64,000 bases of DNA from Cryptomeria japonica (lineage: Eukaryota; Streptophyta; Pinopsida; Cupressales; Cupressaceae). Made by a program: the position numbers and the translations under genes. The notes below the pieces were generated by a model, which saw only the letters and a list, made by a program, of their open reading frames with translations, made no database searches and had not been told where the DNA came from. Shown here piece by piece: positions 1 to 9,828 of this stretch (position 1 is the first letter of the stretch; the number at the start of each line of letters is the position of its first letter). The stretch covers positions 333,295,427-333,359,426 of the forward strand of contig NC_081414.1 of the NCBI RefSeq assembly GCF_030272615.1, written 5' to 3'.

Positions 1-1073
1 CTTAGTTCTACTGGTGAAGTAGTATTCCTATCCACATTCAGTTCTGATTTCCTGATCCATTGTTTTGAAAATTCTTGCTTAACTTCAACCTTTTCTTTTC
101 CTTTCAAACTAGGACCTTTGTTGTCTACCGGTGATCCTTTACTTCTACAAAATTTAGCAATATGCCCAATTTTGTTACATGCATAGCAAGTCACATTATT
201 CTTCTGAATAGCTTTCCCATAACCTATGTCGGTTTGTGTTCTGCATTGATTAGATAAATGTCCAAATCTTCCACAAACATAACATCTCACATTCATTCTG
301 CAATTCTCAGAGTTATGACCAACTTTGTTGCATTTTGAACATTGACCAGTGGGGGTGTTGATATTCTAATAATTTCTAGATCTACATTGATTTTCTATAT
401 GACCATACTTGTTACAGTTAAAGCATTTTCCATTAAATTTATAAGTAGTAGGTTGTCTTACCGGTTTGCTATGATCCTGTGTGTTTGTAGTACCAGAGCT
501 TTCACCAACTTCAAATCCAATTCCAGAAGTGTCACCTTTAGGTTTTTGATTCTTCAATAAGTTACCAAGTTCCTTTGAGATTTTCTTGAATTTCTCTTTA
601 TGTTGATTTGCAGTATCTAGTTCTCTTTCTAAGACTTCTTTCTGCCTCATCAGTTCATTTGAGTCATTCTGAGTATGCATCAGATCTGTCTTCAATAAAT
701 CATTTTCATAACTAAGTCTTGTGTTTTCATTTGTAGCATCACTTAGTCTTCTAGTCAAATCTTCTTCATTCTTCTTTCTATCTTCAATTTCTTTACAAAA
801 TCTCATAGTCATATCTTGCATCTCATTCTTTGTTGTCATGTTCTCTTGTTTCACCTTGTTTATCATATCATTAAGAGTTTCTTTTTTATCATTCTCATTT
901 TGCATCTTTTCACAAAGTTCTCTTCTCTTGTTTCTTGAAATAGTAAGATTTTCTTGAAGTGCTTGAATAATATCCTGAGTAGCCTTTAGATCATCTTCAA
1001 GTTTGATATTTTTCAATTTTTCTGCATCATAGTCTGAGAGAGCTCCTTCAAGTTGCTTCATCAAGTTTTCCAT
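1..1073 (-). pseudogene. gag: coiled-coil gag with four CCHC zinc knuckles, partial
   Basis: The first ATG after the primer-binding site is at 1071-1073. About 180 residues of heptad-rich, charged coiled coil (E/K/N/L rich) follow, then a glycine/acid linker (GIGFEVGESSG), then four CCHC knuckles in a row: CFNCNKYGHIENQC, CSKCNKVGHNSENC, CYVCGRFGHLSNQC and CYACNKIGHIAKFC. An in-frame TAG at 366-368 separates the first knuckle from the other three; the frame is open again down to base 1, so this looks like one protein broken by one stop. Such a protein would assemble the particle and bind element RNA. Its long coiled coil is unlike the gag of elements B and D and resembles ORF1 of element A, including the linker motif. 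Confidence 0.7.
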
Positions 1074-1130
1074 CTCTATCGGTGTCAAGATCTTCCTCAA
1101 GCTGTTAGGCTTTTGAAAATAGAGGACCAA

Positions 1131-1142
1131 GCTCTGATACCA
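1131..1142 (-). other. primer-binding site of element 1
   Basis: The minus strand reads TGGTATCAGAGC two bases inside the LTR. This is the usual plant copia PBS complementary to the 3' end of initiator-methionine tRNA. Confidence 0.85.
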
Positions 1143-1144
1143 AT

Positions 1145-1955
1145 TGTTAGGATTCCCATAGATACTGAGAGGGGGGGGTGAATCAGTATCTAACCGGTTA
1201 ATAGATTTTCTTAACTTAAAACATGTAGAGCATATTAATACTGTGTATCGGTAAGCAAAAAGTAATGCAATAAATAGAGATAAAAACAACCACATGAAAA
1301 ACACACCATAACACGAGGATTTAATGAGGAAACCCGATGTGGGAAAAACCTCGGTGGGATTAGTGACCCACAATATTCACTTACTAGCCAATAAGAGAAT
1401 ATTACTGCTACAAGAGGGGCCTGCACATGCAGGAAGGCCAACTGCCTAGAGCTCACTGCTCAAATACAAAATGGGAAGTCTCACTGACTTACAAAAATGG
1501 ATTGTATAAATCCAATGTCTTGTACTGCTTCAAAATAGCATCTATAATGCCAGATCCAGTAGTGGTTTCTGCACTTCTTCTTACATAAACCCTTAACCTA
1601 TAATTCGCATAATAGGTCTTCCTTATTTCGCCTAATTACATTCATCTTTTTTACTTCATTACAAAATGTTCTATAATGATCTCTCTTATATAAGAGTCAT
1701 TTTACAACTTGCCAAGTCGGCTTACAATGATTTTAAAAATAATAAACAAAATATATTACAACAAAAATCTTGTCGGCCTCTGTGTCGGTATGCTACCTTT
1801 CACTGCCGGTGTTAGTGACCTATGTGCCAGTGTAGAGTCTGATTTTTCTAGTGCTGGTGGAATGCCTTGTTGGTGTCATAGGATTGTAAGGTTGCCATCA
1901 ATGACAAAACCTTCAATCACCTAAAATGTCTCATTGGAGTGTGCATATGCCAACA
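1145..1955 (-). repeat. 5' LTR of element 1 (811 bp)
   Basis: The repeat starts TGTTGG and ends CTAACA on the minus strand and abuts the PBS. Near its 3' end it has the C-tract motif (ATTCACCCCCCCC followed by TCTCAGTA) and further in the 'GGTTTTTCCC...GGGTTTCC' type motif, both shared with the LTRs of A, B and D although the rest of the sequence differs. The second LTR lies outside the window. Confidence 0.75.
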
Positions 1956-1960
1956 AGATG

Positions 1961-2562
1961 AGGGCCTAAATTTATAGAAAATCCAGAGAGAGACCAACGG
2001 TCAAGATAGATCAACGATGAGAGGAAGAGATTATCCAAGAGGAACCACAATCCAGATGAATTGATGTGATTGGCTGCTTTTCTCAACTTTAAAGGAAATT
2101 GAACTAATTTTAAGATAAAATCAGAAAACCTGATTTATTCCATATTTTATTCAATTTTGATATTCAATTGATTTAATTCATTTAATTTCTTTTTTGAGAT
2201 TTTTCCATTTAATTACATTTTGATTTCTTTTCTCAATTTTAATTCTTTTTCAAATTAATTCCTTTTTCCAAATTAATTCATTTTTTAATGATTTAATGGA
2301 AAATTGATTTATTAATTAAATATGCTAGGATATTTAATTAAATAAATAGAATAATTGATTAAAATGATTTACTTGGAATGATTAATTAATTAAATGATTA
2401 TTTAATTAATATTGAATGAGTTATTTTGCATGTGACATTGATGATTGAGGAATTAATTAATTATGTGCTCATGATTAATTTAATATGCCTTTGGTTAGGA
2501 CCTTGGTGATGTAGTCGAGATTAGGGGTCTATGGTTTAGGTGACCATTTTTAGGGTATTACA
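1961..2562 (-). repeat. AT-rich gypsy-like LTR fragment
   Basis: On the minus strand the block begins TGTAATACCCTAAAAATGG at 2562, like gypsy LTRs starting TGTA...CCTAAAA (compare element C and the 44761 solo LTR). It is very AT-rich, with many TTAATTAA-like runs, and is cut off by element 1 on the left. No reading frame is visible. It sits exactly where the gypsy protease-linker frame to its right stops, so it probably inserted there. Confidence 0.4.
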
Positions 2563-2637
2563 CAGATCTGTACTTTGTCTCTATTTACTACCTTCTTTAT
2601 TCTACAACTCTGGTTTGTTTCCACCACAAGACTTCAT

Positions 2638-3501
2638 CTAGTTTGTCACCATAAGCTCTTTGTCATTCGGTTCCATCTGTCCATCAAGCTCATCTATCAG
2701 GTCCTTCTGCAAACTCATATCACCCTTTGATATAACCTCTGCAACCAGTTCTATCAGATCTTTCTTCAAACCTTTCGGTATAACCTCTGCAACCGGTTTC
2801 TTAGGACTTAGATTCTTCACCTCCTTCTCTTTCTCCTTCAAATAAATCAATGTGAACTTCTACCCATCCTTCTCAATAGTGACTAGGTTTCTTCTACAGT
2901 CATAAATAGCTCCTCTATCAAACTACCAAGGTTTTCCCAACAAAATATAACAAGCACTCATAGATACAACATCACACAAAACCTCATTCCTTAAAGGCCC
3001 AATATTAAAATTCACCAAACACTGCTCCTTTATCTCAATCTTTTGATCATCATGTAACCAACTCACCTCATAAGGACAAGGATACTCAAGCCTCTTCAAT
3101 CCAAGCTTCACAACCATATCCTCAAATACCAAATTAGCAGTACTTCCACTATCTACAATAACCTTGCAACACTTACCACCTGATTTACACAGTCCGGAAA
3201 AGACTCTTCCTTTGAGCAGATCCGGTATCCTTTCTTCTAAACATAAGGGATACTCCTTGCTCTTGTGCATAGTCAGATGTGGTACCTTCACCTTTCGGTT
3301 CCTCATTTACCACACAACTTCTTTCCATCCCTCCTTACATTCATAGAATCTATGTCTGGTTTCTCCACACTTGAAACATTTGCCAGGAAACTCTCTACCG
3401 ATACTACTAGTGCCTTTCCTTTGCATCTTCTTCTTTGTTTCTTTACTCCACTTAGGTTTTGATTCATCTTCCTCAACCAGTTTCTTTATACTATCACTCA
3501 T
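2638..3501 (-). pseudogene. Ty3/gypsy zinc knuckle and aspartic protease, broken
   Basis: The upstream segment (3501-3307) has a knuckle-like CFKCGETRHRFYEC in which the conserved Gly is changed. The next segment (3306-2923) has the protease active site IVDSGSTANLV and the C-terminal LLGKPW signature of retropepsins, so the catalytic DSG triad is intact here. A third in-frame segment (2850-2638) is a lysine/glutamate-rich linker that would normally lead to reverse transcriptase. All three share one frame and are separated by stops. Confidence 0.75.
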
Positions 3502-3667
3502 CTATCCTTTGAATTTCTCCTTCCCTCTATTTGGTTGTCTTCTTCTCATCTTCTCCTTAGCTTTCAAAGCATATTGGTAAGCTTCTTCAACTATGGAAAC
3601 CCTCAACATACTCATTGAATCCTAAATGCTAAATGCAAGTCCATTTATGTACCTCGCCACCTTTTCT

Positions 3668-4444
3668 CTATCCAAATCTAATCACCACCTTGTAGAATTC
3701 CTCAGTATATTCCTTCACAGTCATGTTTCTTTGTTTTAGGTTCTGCAACTTCTTGAACAACTCCAATTCATAGTCTCTCGGTATGAACTTGGCATTAAAT
3801 CTTGCAACCATCTGTCTCCACTGGGTGATCTTCAATCCACCATTCTCCACTATGTCTTTCTAAAATTCTTTCCACCATAAGGCAACATGCCCTTTTAACT
3901 TGGTCTATGCCAACTGGACTCTCTATGGGTCCTTGACATCCTCAAACTCGAAGTAATCCTCCAACTCTCTGATCCAATCGATCAAATCCTCTAGGTTCAG
4001 CATTTTGGAAAAGTTGGAAACTTCAACTTTATGAACTTTACTCACTTGTGCCACTGCTCTTAGGAATCTTTCCTCTCTTTCATCTTTCGGTCCTTCAGCT
4101 TCTTCAAGCTCTTCACCGACTTCTTCATATTCATCCTCAAATTTAGGGTTCCTCTGCAAGCCAACCAAAGCGTTTCGTATTTTCTTCCTCACTTCATTAT
4201 TGAAGTCTTCCATCATCTGCTCTACCCTCTGGGGGTTTGTCCTTCTAGGTAGCATCTCCTCTTCCACTCCAGTGAACCGCCTCAACTTGGCTATCTGAAT
4301 ACCAGTTTCATTTTCCTCCCCTTGACGATCTATTGAACACACGCATAGTCTACCTCTAAACGATGATTTGTCCACCCAACGGAATGCTTTAATGTTTGAA
4401 AACAATTCTTCTACTAGCCAGTCCATAACTAGCTCTAATACCAC
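3668..4444 (-). pseudogene. gag: Ty3/gypsy gag, broken
   Basis: The N-terminal part (4444-3923) has an acidic stretch, then LEDLIDWIRELEDYFEFEDV, a typical gypsy gag entry to the retrotransposon-gag domain. After an in-frame stop the same frame continues at 3850-3668 with WRQMVARFNAKFIPRDYELE and MTVKEYTEEFYKVVIRFG, the conserved core of that domain. A likely start is MLPRRTNPQ near 4254. Downstream sequence (knuckle and protease) is in another frame, so at least one frameshift lies at about 3500-3670. The protein would form the particle shell; this copy cannot. Confidence 0.75.
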
Positions 4445-4445
4445 T

Positions 4446-5160
4446 TGATGTAGCCATAACCAGTAAAACCATCAAAGAGAACCGTCTTATGCAACAAGAA
4501 AACATAACAAGATTACATAAACAAATCATAGTACTACTTTAGAACTTCCAGCAACCATCCAGTTATCATCATATAATCATCAAAGAACATCTGATAGTTA
4601 ACCAGTTACATGCAGGCTATTAGCCAAATACAATCCAACCGGGACTCTAAGAATCAATCAGATCACGAAAATGTGAATCTCAATCCTTATGCTCCATTCT
4701 ACTTCCTCTACCCCTACAAATGATTACATAATATCATATTTATACCCACCAAAACATATCTAGGTTGGCCTCATAAGATTACATTTACCAATGCAGGAAA
4801 ATGAAGCATCTAACTAGGTTGGCCCTAAGAATTAAAGAAAACTTTCTGAAAAATAACAATTAAGAGGTGCGGTTCAGTAGGAAGGTCAGCCACACACCAA
4901 AGAACATTAGACAAAACCCAAAATAGATCCACATGCAATAATCGCGCTAGTAATGAAGGAAAACCAATCGGTAAGCACAAGAACTGTCACAGAACCCAAA
5001 AACAGTCAACCAAAAGCGATAACTGACCAAAAAAGAACCAAAATGAACTAAAAATCTAGAATTAAGCACATGAACCAGCCTAGAAGCCGAAAATAAGATC
5101 TGCCACAAAAAGCAAGAAACTAGAGGTGCCAACTAGTAAGAAGATAGAAAAGAACTAGAC
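4446..5160 (-). repeat. LTR-like flank of the gypsy remnant
   Basis: The sequence next to the PBS begins TGATGTAGCC on the plus strand, i.e. ends GGCTACATCA on the minus strand. No second copy is in the window, so neither the length nor the outer end can be fixed; 5160 is a guess from the change in base composition. No coding sequence is seen. Confidence 0.35.
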
Positions 5161-6392
5161 AAGAACAAAACTGAAAGGAAATATTTTTGGTTGATGCGAG
5201 ATTGCTCATTGACCGAGGATGCTCCTACATCAAGAATGTTTGATAGCCTTTTATCATCAATTTCCTACCAAGGTCTGAATTAAATGCACTTCTTGAGATT
5301 CACAAGGATTTGATCTTTTGCATCTACCCTGCATACTGATGGTCTCCATTATTAATTACATCCCTTCCATCTTGAGATATTATTCCCTATGTTTAGATTA
5401 CTATCTTTAGCAATCTCACCTACACATAGTTTTCATTTTCTACCGATTAAAGATTTCAAATATTCTCAAGCCACAAAAAATGATCTTCTGTCTATTCTAC
5501 AATTGCCAACATTAAATGCAACCCCCTTCTCGAGTTTCAACTTCTGCAATTATATTTGATCAGATAGTTAACTACCATTTTTGGTGTATCTATGTAACCA
5601 TTCTCTATAAGCAATTAAATCTCTTCTTTAGACAAAAAGAATTTTATTTGTCCCATACATGCCACATCCTTATCATCTTCGTCGGCAGGTCAACCTTGGT
5701 TGATTCTATTATGGATCGCATTACTATCAGTATTAAGATTCCCTTTTATTGCAATACCATAGATAGAATGGCCAGGTGATATTTCCATTTTGCAAGACTG
5801 CGGTGATACCTTTTTCTTCTTATCGCTCTACCATAGAAAGCTTGGAAGCCTTTTTGCATTGACTTATGGGACTGTAGTGGCATTTCCTTTTTACTTCTAT
5901 ATCATAGGTGATTTGGTCAAAGTGGTGTCTCATTTTGCGGGGCTACAGTAACATTGCCTACTTACTACTAAATCCTAGGTAATTTGACCGTGGCGGTGAC
6001 ATGACTTGCGGGGTTGTGGTAACCTCTCCTTCTCTCCCCACTATATCAAAGAAGACCTAGCAATGATAGAGTTTAGTCTTGTGGGGCTGCGATAAACATT
6101 TTCACTAACTATGCTACCACAAGAGACTTGGTAGTGACACTCTATCAACCTGTGGGGCTGGTGTAACTGTGATAGTCTTCCCTTCTTCCCATAGAACTAC
6201 ACAAGATATGTCAGCGGTGGTGTTATGGCTTCAATGAATGTGGTAAGCTTCTTTTCTGAAAAACTAGCCTCCACAACTCTTTGACCTTTCTCTTTACCGC
6301 CAAGCTGCACTCCAAACCAGTGACATCTATCATCTTTGCATCTTTGTCCAGTGCCTATTGACATCAATGACAACTCAATGCCAACACAAACT
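5161..6392 (-). repeat. probable LTR of the decayed copia element, containing a minisatellite
   Basis: At 6392 the minus strand reads TGTTGGCATTGAGTTGTCAT, close to the LTR start of B and D (TGTTGGCAT...TGTCATTGATGTCAA). It immediately follows the decayed copia RNase H region, where a minus-strand element's 3' LTR should be. The other end is not recognisable. Most of the block is unexplained sequence plus the tandem repeat listed separately. Confidence 0.35.
5790..6240. repeat. degenerate 71-73 bp tandem repeat, about 6-7 units
   Basis: A core resembling TGYGGGGCTGTGGTAAC recurs at about 5792, 5866, 5937, 6008, 6081, 6152 and 6230. The cores are separated by similar text (CTTCT..CCA.A..ACTA..A.GA..TGGT..TGGTG). 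Spacing is 71-73 bp while individual bases differ by perhaps a quarter, so it is an old minisatellite. Confidence 0.7.
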
Positions 6393-6399
6393 AAATTTT

Positions 6400-8060
6400 G
6401 AGGTCTTGTAGGATAATCAATAAAATATAGGGACTACTCAAAACTACCTCAGAAATATTTGAACACACTTTTAATCACATCTCAATGTACTCATCCAATA
6501 TTAGCCTTAAACCAACTCAAAACTCCCACTACTTCATCTATGTATGGTCTTGTATATATCATGACCTACTATAGACTTCCAAAAGCACTTATATATGGTG
6601 TTCTAGTAATTTCCTTTATCTCAATAAGATATTTTGCATAATCCTAAATAGCTATTTGTGTTCCTTACAATACAAGAATTACTAACAATCTATAATTTGA
6701 CATGTTGAATCTCTCCAACATTGGGTTTATGTTCTTTCTTTATCTTAGCTAAAGATATTTACTATTTCTATCTCTTTGGATCTCCATTCTCATAAAGAAC
6801 CTAGCTACATGTAGATGTCTCATCTCAAACAATTTCAAAAATTAAGATATCATATTAACAATCGTAGATTTTTCATTCCCAAAGAATAATGTATCATCAA
6901 AATCCAATGTAATAATAATAATCCAACCATTATTAGTTTTAAAAAATACGCAATGATCAAATTTAGACCTCTAATATCCTAAATTTCACAAATAGGTATC
7001 AAAATTTTGGAACCATGTTCCAGGAGATTGTTTCATACCATACAAAGATTTCTTCAGCATACATACTACAATTTCTTTATTCTCTAGTTATGACATGTAA
7101 ATTTCCTCCACCAAGTCATTGTGAAGGGATGTTGTCTTCGCATCCATTACTCAATTTCTAAATTATAAGTTGTTGCAAGTGATAACATGAACCAAATATA
7201 TGTCAACTAAACTACACTAGAGAAATTTCACCATAATCAATTCCCTCCATCTAAGAACAACCATTCACAACTAACTATTCTTTATAGTTTTCAACACTAC
7301 CAAGAGAACTACATTTTTTCATGAAGACACATTTACAACCAATGGGTTTATGTCCTTTTAGAATAGGTACTAAATCACAAGTATTAAATATTTTTTAATG
7401 CAGTCATTTCTTCATCCATGCCTTTCATCCAAAAATATGCATCATCCAAACTCATAACCTCCCTAATAGTCCTAGAGTCATCAATGTTTAAAATCAAATA
7501 AAATATACAACTAGAATATAACAATGAATAGTCAAAACTTTTTTGAATTTATTCTTATTCAAAACTTTCAGAGATGATAGAGCTCTCCTCATCATTAGGT
7601 CCAATAGGAGTGTGTAGCTCATCTTTCATTGGATTAGGTGGATCTTGAACTACCTTCTTCTATTTCTCTTCTTTCTTTGGTTGTAATTTAATTGTGGAAA
7701 GTTTCATCTCTTTGAAAAATTACACTTCTACTATAGATATCCTTCTCAACCACTAGATCTCAAATCTCATACCCCTTCACATTGATAATATAAATAATGT
7801 ATGTAAACTTGACCATATCCTTCTCTAACTTGGATGTATTCTCAATTAGTACATGTGCATATATCTCACAACCAAATACTCTAAGATGAATAATCAAGTT
7901 CTTTTTACTAGACCATGCCTCTATTGTATTATTACCAACAAGAGCTAATGTAGGTTATTTTTTTATTAAATAACATGTAGTGGACATAACTTCAACCCAA
8001 AACCTCTATTCAATAATAGAACCTCTAAGAATACTCCTAGCCCTCTCCATTAATGTCTTG
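6400..8060 (-). pseudogene. pol: heavily decayed Ty1/copia pol (integrase, RT, RNase H region)
   Basis: No long open frame remains, but minus-strand translation in shifting frames gives copia landmarks in the right order. Integrase C-terminal text LRVFGCEIYAHV...KLEKDMVKF with YSRSVIF lies at about 7700-7920. RT text IYMSQLENKE, KKSLYGMKQSPGTWFQ and LDFDDTLFFGNEK lies at about 6880-7140. The later motif YTRPYIDEVVGVLSWFKANIG lies at about 6450-6580. The RT catalytic motif reads DFDD where YVDD is usual. This is the oldest copia copy here, with stops and indels every few dozen codons. Gag and protease are not found. Confidence 0.7.
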
Positions 8061-8400
8061 TTTTTTATTAAGTGTCAAACATGTTTTGAAGGGACCTAAA
8101 ACCCTAAATACAAAATGCTTCCATCAAAAAGCCATTAGCAAACATTCAAGAACTAGGCAGCCAACCCACAATAAAAAGAAACAAAACAACAAACAAGGAG
8201 AGAACTAATTCATGTTCTTCAGGGCTTTGACCACTTCATCTTCAAGTTAAGAGATATTCATGGAGAGATTTTTCGTGTCCTTCAAGCCTTAGTTTGACTA
8301 TTCAACCACTCTCTTGAGGTGAGCTCTTGTATGGGTACTTGGTCCTTTGTAATCTTCTTGGAGAGTCTATTTTCCCTTGTTTGAAGCTTCAATATTAACA
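8061..8400 (-). other. target sequence left of element A; part of an older coiled-coil frame
   Basis: This flank continues across the element A insertion into 31064-31300. Minus-strand translation there gives a lysine/glutamate-rich, coiled-coil-like C-terminal segment (31300-31064) followed by charged text on this side. I infer the tail of an older ORF resembling element A ORF2. No start or domain is identifiable. Confidence 0.35.
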
Positions 8401-8405
8401 AATTG
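8401..8405. repeat. target-site duplication AATTG of element A (left)
   Basis: AATTG directly precedes the left LTR, and the same five bases directly follow the right LTR at 31059-31063. The match ties both ends to a single insertion although they are 22.6 kb apart. Confidence 0.9.
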
Positions 8406-9549
8406 TGATGAATACTAAGAGGGGGGGGGTGAATTAGTATACCAAAAAATACTGAACTTTAACACTTAAACAGTTTAGCAGTAAATCGATATAACAGTTT
8501 TACTAACAAACCGGTTAACACAAATGCAAACCAAACAGCAAATAAGGCATTCACCCATAGAAGAACAATCACCATAACACAATATATTTTGATGTGGAAA
8601 CCCAAATGGGAAAAACCACAGTGAGATGAAACTCACAAGAAACTATCTGCAGAATAGTAACCAGAACGGTTAAGGTCATACAATGTTCTTTACCAGAACA
8701 GATCCTGTTAGGAATCTCAATCTTTGTTAGGAGATAAGTCTGATTAAAGACTACCTTGTGAGAGGATTTTAGATCCATAGTTGTGAACCACCTTGTTAGA
8801 GGATTTACAAAGGATTTGCTAGGCCTACCCAATTAAGGGTTACAGACTTGTCGAAGATGTGAGTAATCAACAAGTGAGTGATCTAAATACTAGCACAGTA
8901 TGCTTGGTTAGATCCTTGATAGCTCATTGTTAATGTATTTTAGCATTACTTCAGTCTTCAATATCTTCACACTCTGTTTCTTCACACAGACCTAATCTTC
9001 TTCTGTGATCGCACATGCAAAAACTTCATCAACCACACAAAACCCTAACAACCTTCTAAAACCCTAGACATGATGTCCTTATAAAGGAATCTGATTTCAT
9101 GTTGGTCCAATAGGATTACATTGCAAGTTCCTAGGTTCAGTACATCTGGACACATTTGGTAACATGGCACAAAATCACGGCCAAGTGTTGGTGGATGATA
9201 ACTCATCACAAAAACAATACCAGTTGGTAACTCATCACAAAGTAATACCGGTTCATACATTTACCTATTATCGGTTCACATATTTTACTGATTATTGGTT
9301 CACACATTTTACCAATTGTCGGTTTGCCAAAATGAAGACTGGGAAAAATGATAACAACTGCTTTGTTTCTTCATACCACTTGGGATTGGTAAACACTTTC
9401 TACAAAACACCGATAGTTAAAGACTATAATACATAATACCGATTGGAACGAATACCGGTTGAGCATAACTCATACATACAAAAAGTGATCTCAAAGCAAG
9501 TGTGTTTCCATCAATGACAATCACAACAACATCATCAAAAATGCCAACA
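8406..9549 (-). repeat. 3' LTR of element A (1144 bp)
   Basis: On the minus strand it starts TGTTGGCATTTTTGATG and ends TATTCATCA, preceded by the PPT. It carries the C-tract motif near 8420, the 'GGAAACCC..ATGGGAAAAACC' motif near 8595, a TATA-like CCTTTATAAGG (9077-9087, minus strand) beside AAACCCTA motifs, and a cluster of ACCGGTT/ATCGGTT motifs at 9243-9325 and 9430-9475. Confidence 0.9.
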
Positions 9550-9561
9550 ATATCCCCCTTT
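9550..9561 (-). other. polypurine tract of element A
   Basis: The minus strand reads AAAGGGGGATAT directly before the 3' LTR, the expected plus-strand priming site. Confidence 0.85.
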
Positions 9562-9828
9562 GGCATTGATGGCAACACTTAGGAAAAATTTTGACATCTA
9601 AGTGTTTGACAACAAAAATATGCTATAATCAAAATTACTCCCCCTAAGCATATACACTACCCCTTTTGCAGAAAATACAATATATAATACTCCCTTATAG
9701 AGATAAAAATGAAAGTATACATAACATGCATAAAAATTTTAAATACAGAATACTACTCCCCCTTTTCCAACAATGGCAAAGTACAGCTGAATAACCCATG
9801 TTTCCATTATCATTAAAATCATAAGTGT

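Larger units (their letters stand above)
1..1955 (-). mobile_element. LTR retrotransposon 1, 5' part, cut by window edge
   Basis: Read on the minus strand this is an LTR (1145-1955), a primer-binding site just inside it, and a gag-like reading frame running off the left edge. The LTR begins TGTTGGCATATGC and ends CTAACA. The layout (LTR, initiator-Met-tRNA type PBS, gag with CCHC knuckles) is that of a Ty1/copia-like element, but no protease, integrase or RT is in view, so the superfamily is inferred. The element appears inserted into an older LTR fragment that resumes at about 1961. The 5 bases to its right are AGATG; the partner duplication would lie outside the window. Confidence 0.75.
2563..5160 (-). 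mobile_element. Ty3/gypsy remnant (LTR-like end, PBS, gag, protease)
   Basis: On the minus strand there is an LTR-like flank (from about 4446 to about 5160; outer boundary not located), a PBS reading TGGTATTAGAGC at 4432-4443, gag (4444-3668), a zinc knuckle and an aspartic protease (3501-2923), then a charged linker to 2638. Reverse transcriptase, RNase H and integrase are missing: the element stops at about 2563 against another LTR fragment. The order gag, knuckle, protease and the sequence style fit a Ty3/gypsy element. Confidence 0.7.
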
